A program made the translations under genes and the position numbers. This document shows, piece after piece, positions 6,008 to 6,252 of a stretch of DNA of 6,252 bases (the first letter of the stretch is position 1; each line of letters starts with the position of its first letter). Source of the stretch: Phycocordibacter sp964398865 (lineage in GTDB: Bacteria; Patescibacteriota; Minisyncoccia; Phycocordibacterales; Phycocordibacteraceae). A model generated the notes under the pieces. That model was not told the origin of the DNA. It did not search any database and worked only from the letters and a program-made list of their open reading frames with translations. The DNA lies in contig CAYNOO010000023.1 in assembly GCA_964398865.1 (NCBI GenBank), positions 1 to 6,252 of the forward strand, written 5' to 3'.

Positions 6008-6252
6008 CTAAAACCGCAGGATAAGGGACTGCAGCATCCGTTGTACTTCGTTTAATTTTGAAAAAATATCTTGAGAAACAGATATCGTATGAAGTCTAAC
6101 AACGAGAAGGAGCTGGGTCTCAAGTTCTGCAGCAGAGCCTGCTGCGATATGTAGGAATTGTTTGAATTCTTTCTTGCTATTGCGTTTTGCACCTTCTGCG
6201 ATATTTGAAGGGATGGAAATTGCTGAACGCTGTATCTGAGAGATGAGACCAA
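6008..6252 (-). CDS. Four-helix-bundle protein, 23S rRNA intervening-sequence/Avd-like family (partial, N-terminus outside window)
   Basis: The frame ending at TAG 6010-6008 is open to the right edge and gives 80 residues (6250-6011). It holds the family core ISQIQRSAISIPSNIAEGAK (3-22), then RNSKKEFKQFLHIAAGSAAE (23-42) and LETQLLLVVRL (43-53), a close match to the short four-helix-bundle proteins of about 115-130 residues. About the first third is therefore missing here. The family includes proteins encoded in 23S rRNA insertions, many stand-alone copies of unknown function, and the Avd accessory protein of diversity-generating retroelements. No rRNA or reverse transcriptase is visible in this window, so a stand-alone copy of unknown role is the safest reading. 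A second minus-strand frame over the same bases (6252-6052) encodes nothing recognisable. Confidence -1.
   Translation of the reverse strand, partial: GLISQIQRSAISIPSNIAEGAKRNSKKEFKQFLHIAAGSAAELETQLLLVVRLHTISVSQDIFSKLNEVQRMLQSLILRF

Noticed and set aside
6052..6252. Minus-strand frame of 66 codons at the right edge
   Set aside because: It overlaps the four-helix-bundle gene in another frame; only the frame ending at 6008 shows a conserved family motif.

Overview
The window looks like part of a Patescibacteria (CPR, Parcubacteria-like) chromosome. The lineage call is an inference. It rests on a surface protein with Gly/Thr/Ser-rich fibre repeats (SGGTGTST, VGIGTTSPFAKLSI) typical of that group, short helix-turn-helix modules tethered to membrane segments, a compact Obg GTPase without a C-terminal extension, and few Shine-Dalgarno sequences. 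No rRNA, tRNA, CRISPR array, transposase or integrase was found.

Every gene I can support is on the minus strand, so the text reads from high to low coordinates. At the right edge (6252-6008) is the C-terminal part of a four-helix-bundle protein of the 23S rRNA intervening-sequence / Avd-like family. Next comes a small purine-type phosphoribosyltransferase (5962-5531) with a weak terminator behind it. A 154-base gap holds the promoter candidates of the following group: obgE (5376-4405), then gatB 18 bases later (4386-2977), then, after 69 bases, a gene for a membrane-tethered helix-turn-helix protein (2907-1996). A clear intrinsic terminator at 1963-1934 closes this likely operon. A very A/T-rich gap follows, and then the start of a large surface protein (1731-1). 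That protein runs off the left edge; its first 577 residues are visible.

obgE and gatB are housekeeping genes: Obg acts in ribosome assembly, and GatB is part of the amidotransferase that makes Gln-tRNA(Gln) and/or Asn-tRNA(Asn). The more unusual content is the left third. Two adjacent genes carry three copies of the same roughly 48-residue helix-turn-helix module, each placed on the predicted cytoplasmic side of one transmembrane helix. In one of them the outer side is a long repetitive fibre. This suggests a membrane-spanning system linking a DNA- or protein-binding module to a cell-surface structure; its role is unknown. The single-module gene also contains two near-identical 14-base palindromes, one near its start and one across its stop codon, which could be binding sites for these modules.
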